From Haliotis asinina (Eukaryota > Mollusca > Gastropoda > Lepetellida > Haliotidae), in the NCBI RefSeq assembly GCF_037392515.1, contig NC_090283.1, positions 34,984,249 through 35,048,248 of the forward strand: DNA of 64,000 bases, given 5' to 3'. The position numbers and the translations under genes were made by a program. This document shows positions 40,892-51,289 of this stretch, one piece after another. How positions within the stretch are numbered: position 1 is the first letter of the stretch; every line of letters begins with the position of its first letter. Below the pieces are notes generated by a model that worked only from the letters and a program-made list of their open reading frames with translations, was not told the origin of the DNA and searched no databases.

Positions 40892-43014
40892 TCATATGAT
40901 TTGGCCCACTTGGAAAACACCGAAGTAGTTCTTCCTCTGGCCTGACTCGATGGCGTTCTTGGTAGCTACAACTGTAACCAGGTCTCCTTCATCCAGGCGA
41001 AACAGTCCATGAAGCTCGGATGCCTGGTCACTTTTTCTGGACTTCTGGTACAGAAGTTTTTTCTTCGTGTCCTTTTCAAAATTCTTCATGACCTGGTGGA
41101 TCGCCTCGGCGTCTCCCTTTAGCTGCAGGTGGCTGTAGATGTAGTAGTAGCCGGTCTGAAGAACCTGCAGATGCTGCTGCCGCAACACCTTCATACTTCC
41201 CACAAGCAGGATGTCCACACCTTGTGTCTCCCATCGAAGGGGTCTCAGATCCTTAGTCTTTTCTGCAATAGACATTCACACTCACAGCAACATCAGAACT
41301 GACAATCAAAACATACCAAGGGTGTGATTCGTGATTCCAATATCTTCAGCGAGGACTCTACATTACGCCATGCAATTGTCATGATAACGCTCCTTGTTTG
41401 TGTCTCATGTTACACACATGATGCGACTACATACATACACGGTTATGGTCAGTCTGCTTGCTCACTTACCTCCGCTGGTGTCCTTGTAGTACATGTGAGC
41501 CATGGCTGCTTGGCGACGAGAGGCAGGGATCCCTGTCTTCAACCCAGTCGTAATGTTGTATGTCACCTCACTGCGTACTGTGTGAGGTAAATATTCCCTT
41601 ATTAACGGCCTTCATCATATACATGACTGATTTCAGCTCAGTAACTGGTAATACATTACACGCCCCATGGACATTTATGACATGACAAAGGAAAGTAGAA
41701 AACTGAGGCTCATATGTGTAATGCTCATATAGTATTGTTTAGATCCGCTGTTGCTTCAGCTTTATTGAGGGGAGTGAAAGTAGAGTCCCACATTGTGATG
41801 TGAGTTGAAACTCACCTTTCCCTACTTCTTGGTCGACATATATCTCGGCATACTGAAACATGGAACAGTTGAATAGATTCAAAAGAGGGTTGATAAATCA
41901 TTAGTTTTTAATTACGTGGAAACTTGTTGTAAGCGTTGTCCATCAATCAGCTGATATAAATGTCTCCTAGATATATCTATTACCTCTACCATGTACCCCA
42001 CCATTCAGCTGGTATAACTGTCTCCTACATATATATCTATTGTCTTCATCGCATACACTGTCTCCTACATAGATGCATTGCTTCCACCATGTACTCCATC
42101 AATCATCTGAGATAACTGTCTCCTACATATATCTATTGCTTAGTTCCACCATGCACCCCATCAATCATCTGAGATAACTCTCTCGTACATATATCTATTG
42201 CTTCTACCATTCACCCCATAAATCATCTGGTATAACTGTCTCCTACATATATCTATTGCCTCTACCATGAACCCCATCAGTCAGCTGATATAACCGTCTC
42301 CTACATATATCTTATGACGTCATCACATACCCCATCAATCAGCTGAAGCAACTGGTCCACCCGTCTGAAGCAGCAGAAATCTGGGTACTTAGTAGACTTG
42401 ATGTCACGTAAAAGATCAAGACCTGCCTTGGCCTCTAATGGCTGACATCTGGTGCAAAGCTTGAATGTTTTAGGCTCGCCGCCTTCCTTTTCAAAGAAGT
42501 CGTCTTCTGTATTGTCGGAAAAGAAGGGTCCGTATTTAGGATTTGTGAGTATATAGAACACGAACATTAACACATTAAGGAAACACAACACTGCAAAACA
42601 TATTTCCAGTTTCTTGTATCTGTGTTTGACGTTCTCCACATGACTCTCTGTGTTAGAACTCCGGTGCCTATGTTGCCTTCTTCCCTTGGCATGCTTATGT
42701 TTGTATGGCGTCACAGAAGAATTAGTGTGCGAGTTCTGAGGATTCAGATAGCTCGAGGTAAGAGCCTGTGTGTTCCTGGGTGGAAAAATCGTCAGACTTG
42801 TCTCTGTCCGCGCGGGAGTGGATATCAGGGACATATACATGTCCTCCGTGATTTGCTGACCATTCGATGCAATGGTCTGACTTGTGGACGTCTCACCGCT
42901 AGGAATTGTCTCAGCAGACGTATCAACCCTGTCTAATGATGAATCTGGACTCTGCTCTGACGCCGTGTCATCTAGCAAATGCTCAATCGAAACCGTGGTA
43001 TTGTCACTGTTCAT
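40892..43014 (-). CDS. TNF-superfamily ligand, gene 3 (complete, 4 coding exons)
   Basis: Type II TNF-family ligand. Minus-strand exons: 43014-42331, 41852-41816 (37 nt), 41577-41470 (108 nt) and 41262-40892. The phases are 0, 1, 1 and total length is 1200 nt, 399 residues. The start is ATG at 43014-43012 (MNSDNTTV). The tail is long and Ser/Thr-rich with a basic KHKHAKGRRQHRHR stretch near residues 105-118, the transmembrane segment is about 138-157, then TNPKYGPFF and a stalk with KLCTRCQPLEAKAG and FCCFRRVDQLLQLIDG. Exon 3 carries a dibasic PASRRQ just before the domain start MAHMYYKDTSG, a possible shedding site. The TNF domain has TGYYYIYSHLQLKG and ends NYFGVFQVGQII. An AATAAA on the minus strand at 40568-40573 is a possible polyadenylation signal. 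Confidence 0.92.
41470..41577 (-). CDS. 108-nt exon 3 of TNF gene 3 (stalk end and domain start)
   Basis: Bounded on the minus strand by CAG and GTAAGT. It encodes RSEVTYNITTGLKTGIPASR then RQAAMAHMYYKDTSG. It has one N-x-T glycosylation site and a dibasic Arg-Arg before the first domain strand. Phase 1 in, phase 1 out. Confidence 0.88.
41816..41852 (-). CDS. 37-nt micro-exon 2 of TNF gene 3
   Basis: The minus strand shows TGTTTCAG before and GTGAGT after. It reads YAEIYVDQEVGK plus one base. Same length and phases as the micro-exon of gene 1. Confidence 0.88.
41934..42346 (-). repeat. About 60-bp minisatellite that includes the exon 1 end and donor of TNF gene 3
   Basis: Six to seven units. 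Read in the sense of the gene, the first unit starts inside exon 1 (TCAGCTGATTGATGGG then the donor GTATGT). Later units repeat (T/C)CAG(C/A)TGA...GGGGT(A/T/G)CATGG, followed by AATAGATATATGTAGGAGAC. The unit therefore contains a copy of the coding end and 5' splice site. Confidence 0.9.
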
Positions 43015-43270
43015 CGTGATGTCCCAAACGCGAGTCCTCAACTACTGTGTCCAATGTAGGTTTGTTATATGCGGATCGTACCATTCACTGACGTTATATA
43101 TTACCCAAATATTTCCTTGATTCACTGACGTAGGACTGAAACCAATAGACGGCGACATGACTCACACGTGTATATTTATCGTCACTATAGCAATGAATTA
43201 TTCAAGAAGAATCCCTTTCCTTTCCGTTTGTTGTTTCTCAACAAGAGTAAACAAGATATTTTATGGCATG
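43015..43270 (-). promoter_or_regulatory. Upstream region of TNF gene 3 (promoter expected)
   Basis: Region 5' of the start codon on the minus strand. AT-rich stretches such as ATATATAACGTCAGTGAATG are present. No element can be assigned with confidence. Confidence 0.3.
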
Positions 43271-43271
43271 T

Positions 43272-45596
43272 CACCTTAAAGGTCACATATACTCTAATAG
43301 GGTACAAACGCAAAATCACTTGCTGACATCGTTATAAATGAAACCCCGCCATCAAAACTGCTCATTCGATCTCTAATTACCTTAAATCAACCTTTTTGTG
43401 AACAGTGCACAATTCTCAGCCGCAAACGAAATTTCAACCAATCAGAGCAGCGCGTCTCCGTAACGTCACAGTAGGTATAGAAATGAGGGTCTGTGCAGAA
43501 TTCATCTACATTTCAGGGGGTAAATTATTTCGTTTACAGGTTTGTTGGGGAAAATGAAAGCTATATGTTCTCACAATTTACCATGACTTAATTTTGTCTC
43601 CTGCTTTGCCTAGTTTTCGAGTTACAACCCTTGTTTTCATAGACGATTCTGTCAAAATCACTTAGTGTCGCTAGGTTGTAATCCGTGTTAGGTGGTATAA
43701 ACCTACGCGTTATTTGTCATCATTCACTTGATGCTCAGTTAATGAATTTATAACAGCTATAATTAGTGGGAACACCACTTAGATTACCCGGCAAAGGCCC
43801 CCATTTGGCATTTCTTGTGTCTGGATCGATCAAAGGATTAACCGATAACACGTTAATTGAGTAATTAGTTTTATGCGGAGTTCAGTGGGGAATTTGTCAA
43901 AAGGGGTAGTGTTTATGTATGTACATTTACGAATCTATACTGAATACACTCTGTCGTATCTGTGTCTATGTAAAAACAACACTCTTCTTTCAAAGGATTA
44001 ACCGCCAATACATTGATTGACTATTGACTAACTAGTTACTTTTTCGAAAAGAATGACACACATTATGCAATTAGTTACCAGGTGTGTTGTCTTGGGTGAC
44101 CAATGAGACTATACAGCAATTTGAAAAATCCGAAACGATACATTTCGTATGTTCGATTGTTGAAAGACACATCACTTGGGAAATCTGCAGATGATTTATA
44201 TATCACTCGTTTTTGTGGCTATTGATGGATACATTCCTCGAACAAGGTAATTGTCTGACATCCTATAACTTTAATTTGATTTAATTTTAATATTTGCATT
44301 TTGTTTATATTAAGTTGTCGTAACCTTCAACAGCATCATTGTTTTCGTCGCGAAGTGTAATGATACAGACGACATACACTAGGGCGTGCGCGCAAATTAT
44401 GATTCATATTGGCCAACTATAAAATGTCTAGATATTACATTCCTGTTATACACTCGCAGATCGCTTCTTTCTGTTAAGTTCAAAATCCATACAATTATGA
44501 TTATAAAGTAATTAGGATCATGAGACCAAATATAAAGACTTATATTGACAAGTGTCTACATACTGGTGAACGTTTCCACGACCCCCATCTTGTTTCGGTG
44601 GAAGAAATCGTTATGTTACAAGTTGTGTCATGCAAAATCCTTTTGGTCATAATTGAAATACACATTTAACTACTGGTAAAAAGTAGTTTGGATTTTCTAA
44701 CTTGATGAAAACAAACCATAATCTCAATAATTCTAACCGACTTTTAGCCCGTGCTAAAAAAACTGGCGGCGCCCTGTCTGAAGATAGATGCTATTTAAGT
44801 TTCTTTTCACCGACTTACAAAATCAAAATTACTTTTCACTGGTAGTACAATAAGTCTTTTATTGATGGAGATTAGGATTTTACATGACATTGCATATAAC
44901 ATAACAATTTCATCCTTCGAGTGAATCGAGGCGGGGGCCGACATAATATTTTTTACGATAATATTGTCACTTCGACCACAACCTCGCTTCCGAGGAAGAA
45001 AGCATTATATCCATGCAAAATCCCTTTGGTCAGCAATGTGTAGTAAGCAGTCTTGATTTTATAAACTCGATGAAACTTGATCTCCCATTTTCTATCCTGG
45101 AAGCGTGGTAGGGGGCGAAACATCCGATTTAGTATCTACCACATGCTTCCACAACGCTCACTTCGCACACACTAGCAACCAATTTAAGCACGAACTACGG
45201 GTCCGGTGGAAATCTGTGCATAGTCACACCATCATCACCCGACCCCAAGGAGCAATTGACGGCAACACAACAATTCGCCTTGTCTTTGGTGACGTCGAGA
45301 AATCAGTAAAATGACGAGCTTCCTACACATTTTCTATACAATTAATTGGAAATCGTTCCTTCTACTACGTCATGTCCGGTTCTCTGGCGACAGTGTTACG
45401 TAACCGTGTCTGTCGTTTCGTTTGCGGTCGAGAGAGAAGCAGACGGCTTTTTAGCAGCTTTTAAGCGCTTGGCATTAATTAACCACAAGTATTTTTTTTT
45501 TAAAAAATGGTGTTTCGTTTATGATTAATCAGAAGTCTTTCATATGCAGTGATGAAAATAGTACCAAAAATTGAGTTCAGTGGTCCTTTAAGGCTT
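43272..45596. mobile_element. Putative 2.3-kb DNA transposon with terminal inverted repeats
   Basis: The left end starts CCTTAAAGGTCAC and the right end, reversed, starts CCTTAAAGGACCAC. A second matched pair, (C)CGCAAACGAAA, lies about 150 bp inside each end (43422 and 45416-45430, opposite orientation). This suggests long, imperfect inverted repeats. No transposase frame was seen inside, so it would be non-autonomous. Target duplication not resolved. Confidence 0.45.
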
Positions 45597-46130
45597 TATA
45601 TGTGTTACATAAACATAAACATTCTGTGCTGGCAAATGACCCCTTGCATTACTTCACATGTAGTACTTTATGTCCCCAAATACCTATATTTAATAAAGTA
45701 GTTGTTGCTAGAGAATAAATCCGGTTTAAACTAAAACAGTATTGGGCATTATGGGCACCGTCAAAAGTAGCACGATGGGCACACTTGTTTACCGAGGTAT
45801 CTCTACCGCTTTCGCTCGTTTGGTACAGAACCGTTAACTAGTATCCTCTCTGGTTGAGACCGGACTACTCCGTGAAACTGATTTACTTCCGGTATAAAAG
45901 GGACAGTATTCGCGGAGGGGACTTTACTACAGACCCCATTAGAGGACGGAGATTCACTCCACAGATGTATCAGTCACCTTGGTATGTGATGACACGTACA
46001 TGCGTGGCTGAAAGTTCAGTGATGACACATGTAACTGTACTGATGAGTAAATGGAGAATATATTCGCCCATATTCTTTTCCAGAAATATTTCTACTGGCT
46101 TATCACAAACAATGTCACATAACTAATTTA
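45597..46130. other. Intergenic stretch, nothing recognised
   Basis: A 90-codon frame at 45854-46126 has no recognisable similarity; no other signal was seen. Confidence 0.4.
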
Positions 46131-46136
46131 TCATTA

Positions 46137-47430
46137 CATTAGCACATAGTGGATACATAGGCAGGTAGACATAGACATGTACGTCAATACACACATAGGC
46201 GGGTACGTTGGGAAGTAGGTAGGTATGTAAGTCAGTAGATTTATACATAGTTACATAAGTGGGTACGTTGGGAAGTAGGTAGGTATGTAAGTCAGTAGAT
46301 TTATACATAGTTCCATAGGCGGGTACGTTGGGAAGTAGGTAGGTATGTAAGTCAGTAGATTTATACATAGTTACATAGGCGGGTACGTTGGGAAGTAGGT
46401 AGGTATGTAAGTCAGTAGATTCATACATAGTTACATAAGTGGGTACGTTGGGAAGTAGGTAGGTATGTAAGTCAGTAGATTTATACATAGTTACATAGGC
46501 GGATACGTTGGGAAGTAGGTAGGTATGTAAGTCAGTAGACATATACATAGTCACGTAGATGGGTACGTTGGGAAATAGGTAGGTATGTAAGTCAGTAGAT
46601 TTATACATAGTTCCATAGGTGGGTACGTTGGGAAGTAGGTAGGTATGTAAGTCAGTAGATTTATACATAGTTACATAGGCGGATACGTTGGGAAGTAGGT
46701 AGGTATGTAAGTCAGTAGACATATACATAGTCACGTAGATGGGTACGTTGGGAAATAGGTAGGTATGTAAGTCAGTAGATTTATACATAGTTCCATAGGT
46801 GGGTACGTTGGGAAGTAGGTAGGTATGTAAGTCAGTAGACATTTACATAGTTACATAGGCGGATACGTTGGGAAGTAGGTAGGTATGTAAGTCAGTAGAC
46901 ATATACATAGTCACGTAGATGGGTACGTTGGGAAATAGGTAGGTATGTAAGTCAGTAGATTTATACATAGTTCCATAGGTGGGTACGTTGGGAAGTAGGT
47001 AGGTATGTAAGTCAGTAGACATTTACATAGTTACATAGGCGGATACGTTGGGAAGTAGGTAGGTATGTGTCAGTAGATTTATACTTAGTTACATAGGTGG
47101 GTACGTTGGGAAGTAGGTAGGTGTGTAAGTCAGTAGACATATACATAGTCACATAGGCGGGTAAGTTGGGAAGTAGGTAGGTATGTAAGTCAGTAGACAT
47201 ATACATAGTCACATAGGCGGGTACGTTGGGAAGTAGGTAGTTATGTAAGTCAGTAGACATATACATAGTTACATAGGTGGGTACGTTGGGAAATAAGTAG
47301 GTAGGTAAGTCAGTAGATTTATACATGGTTACATAGGTGGGTACGTTGAAGAGAAGGTAAGTGTGTAAACACATCAATCGACATATACATAGTTACATAG
47401 ATGAGTACGTTGGGGAGCAGGTAGATGGGT
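46137..47430. repeat. 60-bp minisatellite, about 21 copies, with 180-bp higher-order units
   Basis: Unit GGGTACGTTGGGAAGTAGGT + AGGTATGTAAGTCAGTAGAT + TTATACATAGTTACATAGGC. From about 46501 to 47040 three variants repeat in fixed order, forming a 180-bp higher-order unit three times over. The 239- and 121-codon minus-strand frames are artefacts of a 60-bp period without stops. Confidence 0.95.
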
Positions 47431-49003
47431 ACTCAGGAGACAGACCAGCTAACAATTTCACGTTGTCACAACGTTATGCTTTCGGTGTCACGTTTTTACG
47501 TGGACTCCCATTTACGTTGCCACATAGTTGTGGCCTGACGTTATGATATGTCATTTATAAGTCGCCACAAAGTAAAATTAGTTGATGTTGACGTATGTTA
47601 TGTTTCCTTAAGATTCTGTTTAACGTTGATACATGAACAATTTTCACAGTATTGAACAGGGCATATGAAACAAAGCAGAAATTCACTTCAATGTTTGTTC
47701 GTCAATTTGCATGTTGTTTTGGTCGTGTGTTTTCTGAAGCTGTAGTTGAATAGTGAAGAAATAATATGAAAGCGAACAGTTTTACTAAAAAAACCCAAAC
47801 AAACAAAAAGAAAAAAAAAAAAAAAGAAAATGCTACAAAAAATGTGACACCAAGTTGTGAGGAGTCCAGAGCATAACGTTTCCTCGACGTAAATTTGCAA
47901 TATTCTTATTACGTTGTGGCATATCGTAATAACATGACGTAATACTAACATTCTGATAACGTTGAGTCATGACGTTACCAATCTACAAACCACCCCACAA
48001 CGTTAAGAAAACGTTGTGTGGTAGCTGTGAGCATGGTACCACCTATTCACAACAAAGTGATCATTTCTTGTGTTATAGTTACTAGGCAAATATATCAAAA
48101 CAGTACAAAAGAGACACATCCTCTTTGGTCGATGCTGATGTACTGTCGAAAGAGTGATATTTCAGGGAGGACATCTGGAGGCTGTAGCCCTAGATAGGCC
48201 AGACTCGTAAATAGCTTTACAATATTGAACACTGGCACACGGTTACTGAGGTCTATAACTTATTGTTCCAACACGGAGCTGAAAAAATGGCCGCCAAACA
48301 AATTTTGAACATGTCATATCACAGATATAGATTGAAATATCAGTATAATTTCAAGCGTAGCTGGTCCTGAAGTCCTGTGAAGAGGTGCTCCATGTACACA
48401 GTGCAGTCCTTACAGAATATACACTGCCACGGACTGCCGCGATATTATGAAATCTTGTGTTGACAAGCTGCGCTGACTGTGTCAACAAACCTGTTGAAGA
48501 CATATAACCTTATCTAAGTTAAACATATACAGAGGTAAAGGTCGCACAGCACGTGCCACAGGCCACGTGAATGGGAACATTGCACGTGTTGTCCTGAAGA
48601 TAAGTCATATTCTCTGTAAAGTCGCTAATAATTCAGTATTGAGTTCCTTGTAGTGACATGACTTCACTGTACACTAAGTCAACGAGGTAGTTCCTCCTGA
48701 CCTGAAACAACCTGTGGTATCGGCACGGAAGCGGTCATACCATGTCACACGGCTGTTTCTAGCGTCGTCACAGACTCACACAGATCACCATGACTGAAAC
48801 AGACAGTTTGTATAGCAACAGGGAACACGTTAAACTCTTAAGCAGCCTGGTGTTAGTTTTTATAGCACGTTTAAATATTCCGTGAGTGAGATTACATGAG
48901 ATCACTAATATCATTGCTATGTTCACATTCCCAAGAACAGTAAGTATTGTAAGCCACTTGCGTTACGACAATACATCGATCGGTTATACGTGATACTTAC
49001 AGT
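47431..49003. other. Stretch without a recognised gene, downstream of TNF gene 4 exon 1
   Basis: This region and the array before it lie where further exons of TNF gene 4 would be expected on the minus strand. No TNF domain motif (GxYxxYSxV) was found in any minus-strand frame. An A-rich run lies at 47809-47825. Confidence 0.5.
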
Positions 49004-49032
49004 ATTTGGCTCAGTTTTTGTACCCATCACAC
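49002..49032 (-). other. Candidate exon 2 of TNF gene 4 (splice signals only)
   Basis: The minus strand shows TTTGACTTTGTTTCAG, 31 bases, then GTAAGT. The length is 1 more than a multiple of 3, as for the micro-exons of genes 1-3. Read in the expected phase 0 it hits TGA at the seventh codon. It is either a decayed micro-exon or a chance pair of splice signals. Confidence 0.3.
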
Positions 49033-49180
49033 TGAAACAAAGTCAAATATTTCAAGATTAGTAAGTCCTGAGGAGAAAGTGTTGGAGAGAGGTGTGACAG
49101 ACGAGGCTGGGGAAGAGCTAGGTACTGTTTAGTTAGAGGTGAGATAGAGTGACATGGGCAGACCAAGGGGAGAAGACCTT

Positions 49181-49290
49181 TGTTTTTAACGTCGCACCAT
49201 GTAACCCTAATGTCCCAGCAATTTGACGACGATGTAAATAGTGGAGCACGGGCCAGACAAACACGTGATTGATATATCGATAAAGATTGT
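49181..49290 (+). mobile_element. Degraded SINE fragment
   Basis: TTTTTAACGTCGCACCATGT, CAGCAATTTGACGACGATGT and GGGCCAGACAAACACGTGAT align loosely with the gastropod SINE head and middle. Heavily diverged. Confidence 0.4.
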
Positions 49291-49700
49291 CAAGGGTAAC
49301 GTTTTGATGATATAAGTATCATCCAACAAATAAACATTGAACTTAAAATTTGGTGACATGAACTGACTAGTGTCTACTCTTGGCTTCTCTTGTCGGAGGA
49401 ATAAGATTCACGGGCATTCTTGAATCTGGCTCAACGCAATGTCAAGCTGTGTACGTGTTTAGCTGCTTTACATGCAGGGGGCTGACAGGGTTCCACCACA
49501 GTGAACGAACACGTCTGCAGCAAAACGGCAAACGTGTTTCTTAAAATATGATTGATTCAGGGTGGACCGAGCTGACAAGCCGATCTTCATGTCTCACTTT
49601 GTGGCACAGGTGTACGTTACGGGAATGACATCATGAAAGTCCAACCGAACACATGCTGAACAATCAGTATGATCAGCAACACACATGCTTTTCACAGGCA

Positions 49701-49707
<7 letters not shown>

Positions 49708-49734
<27 letters not shown>
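49708..49734. repeat. (GA)n microsatellite
   Basis: About 27 bp of pure GA just downstream of TNF gene 4 exon 1. Confidence 0.95.
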
Positions 49735-49735
<1 letters not shown>

Positions 49736-49838
49736 GGAAAAACATGTGGCGTTACCTTTTTGGTCGTTGGACGCCCGACGATGAATTGGAAGGTCCGAAA
49801 TTCGGATCACACATTAAGCACTAAACAGTGGTACTCAC

Positions 49839-50378
49839 CTTGGGTATAAGCCTGATAATTTGTTCCACTTTTTCCAGGTGGCACATGTTTAGATCTGTGG
49901 GAACCCGGATATCTTCAATGGGTGAGCTTGCCATCCCACAGATTTCCTTCAGGATATTACACGCCAGACGCACTGAGCGGATGGGTTCCTCGCGGTGCAA
50001 GAATGGCGACACAGATGGGTTCATGAGGATGAAAGCTATAATACTGAGCACAATAAACAGAGTCAGAACAACATAGGCAATCTTCAGCTTGAACAAACTC
50101 CTGCTTAGTGTCTTCACTTCCTTTATATCAGCGGCAGTAACTGGAGCGTACATCTCATAGTAACCGTAGTAGTCCGAGTACTCACTGTTGGCAACAGACT
50201 GGTGGGTGTAGAGGCGGGCACGGTGGCCGAACATCATGTTCCCCCCACCACTGCGGATGGGCATCGCCAGGGTGTGGTCCTGGTGTCTGGCAGCGTATCT
50301 TCCGTGATCTGAAACATCTGGCATAGCCATATTGTCTTCAAAGTATGTTTCCGCAAGACAAAATCCAGAATCTGACAT
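49839..50378 (-). CDS. TNF-ligand-like first exon, gene 4 (no TNF domain found in window)
   Basis: The minus strand begins ATG at 50378-50376 (MSDSGFCLAE) and is open for 180 codons to a good donor AAG/GTGAGT, ending in phase 0 like the first exons of genes 1-3. Residues 1-95 are a Tyr-rich cytoplasmic tail (YSDYYGYYEMY), about 99-119 a transmembrane segment (KIAYVVLTLFIVLSIIAFIL), followed by MNPSVSPFL (compare TNPKYGPFF in gene 3). The stalk has ACNILKEICG and MCHLEKVEQIIRLIPK, which lines up with the CCFRRVDQLLQLIDG of gene 3. A GTG 39 nt upstream is in frame but not preferred. No TNF homology domain was found downstream before gene 3, so this is a partial, degraded or alternatively spliced gene. 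Confidence 0.75.
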
Positions 50379-51285
50379 GGGAATATGAAAAGAAGTGATC
50401 GCGAAACAAATAGTCACCCTGTTCGAGGTTTATTTGATTCGCACTGGTGTGTTCTCTCTGGTTCGTGATCTTTAGTGATCTGATAGTCAGTGTAAAGCGT
50501 ACTCGGGCATAACTGAAGTTATTATTTCCGCGTATGACGTGTATATCACCGCCTGATCAACATAATGCCAGCTGTTGTATTTCTCGGCGTTCACAATCCA
50601 GTACATCTTACTATGTGTAACTACATATAAAACATTCAATCATAAGCGAGTTATATACACTGTAGACGTAAATCTGTGGTAGTATGAGAGGGCGGTTTTG
50701 CTGTCGGCCTTGGCTGTTGAGGTTTTATGTTCTTTAATGCAGTATCAACCGTACTGGAGTTTCGCTTAGATAAGAGTCACCATATTCACCACCAAGATTC
50801 AGGACTTTAAATCAAGGACAACCTTTGGAACCCGTTGAAACCTTCATGAGTTTCCAGTTTCATGAGGCAGTGCACTCATAAGTGTCAAGAATTGAAAACC
50901 GAATGTTATTTATATGAAGAGACATGAAAGACCCAGGCCCCGTTCTTGAATGCAAGTGATGGGAGCCACCCGAAATGACACATAGCTATCCAGACAATTC
51001 TTACTCAGGTACAGCTATCTCGCATTAATGAGTTTGTTGACTATATTATCGTTTGCCGCCGGTAATGTCGGCCTGTTAGCTCTTGAGATTTTATGAGCTC
51101 TTCTAAGAACTCATTCAAGACAACATTCAATTCCCGATGTCGTCTCTAGACGGAATCGTGAAAGCCAACGACCCAAAATGACTTCCCCATCACCAGTCGA
51201 TAAACCGACACTAAGACTCGAACATTGCTGCTGAGGAAGGGTGTCTATCCCAACAAATACATGGACGGCTGGTCCAGTTTTACGA
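50379..51285. other. Upstream region of TNF gene 4 exon 1, nothing recognised
   Basis: Ordinary sequence up to the Polinton fossil. No promoter motif could be assigned. Confidence 0.35.
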
Positions 51286-51289
51286 GACG

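Noticed and set aside
46123-47377. Open frames of 239 and 121 codons on the minus strand (TDLHTYLLPN repeats)
   Set aside because: They follow exactly from a 60-bp tandem repeat whose period is divisible by three. No start context, domain or splice signal supports them.
48355-48450. Minus-strand peptide with C-x2-C and Tyr resembling the stalk of the TNF first exons
   Set aside because: Very short, no membrane segment upstream, and stops on both sides; not above chance.
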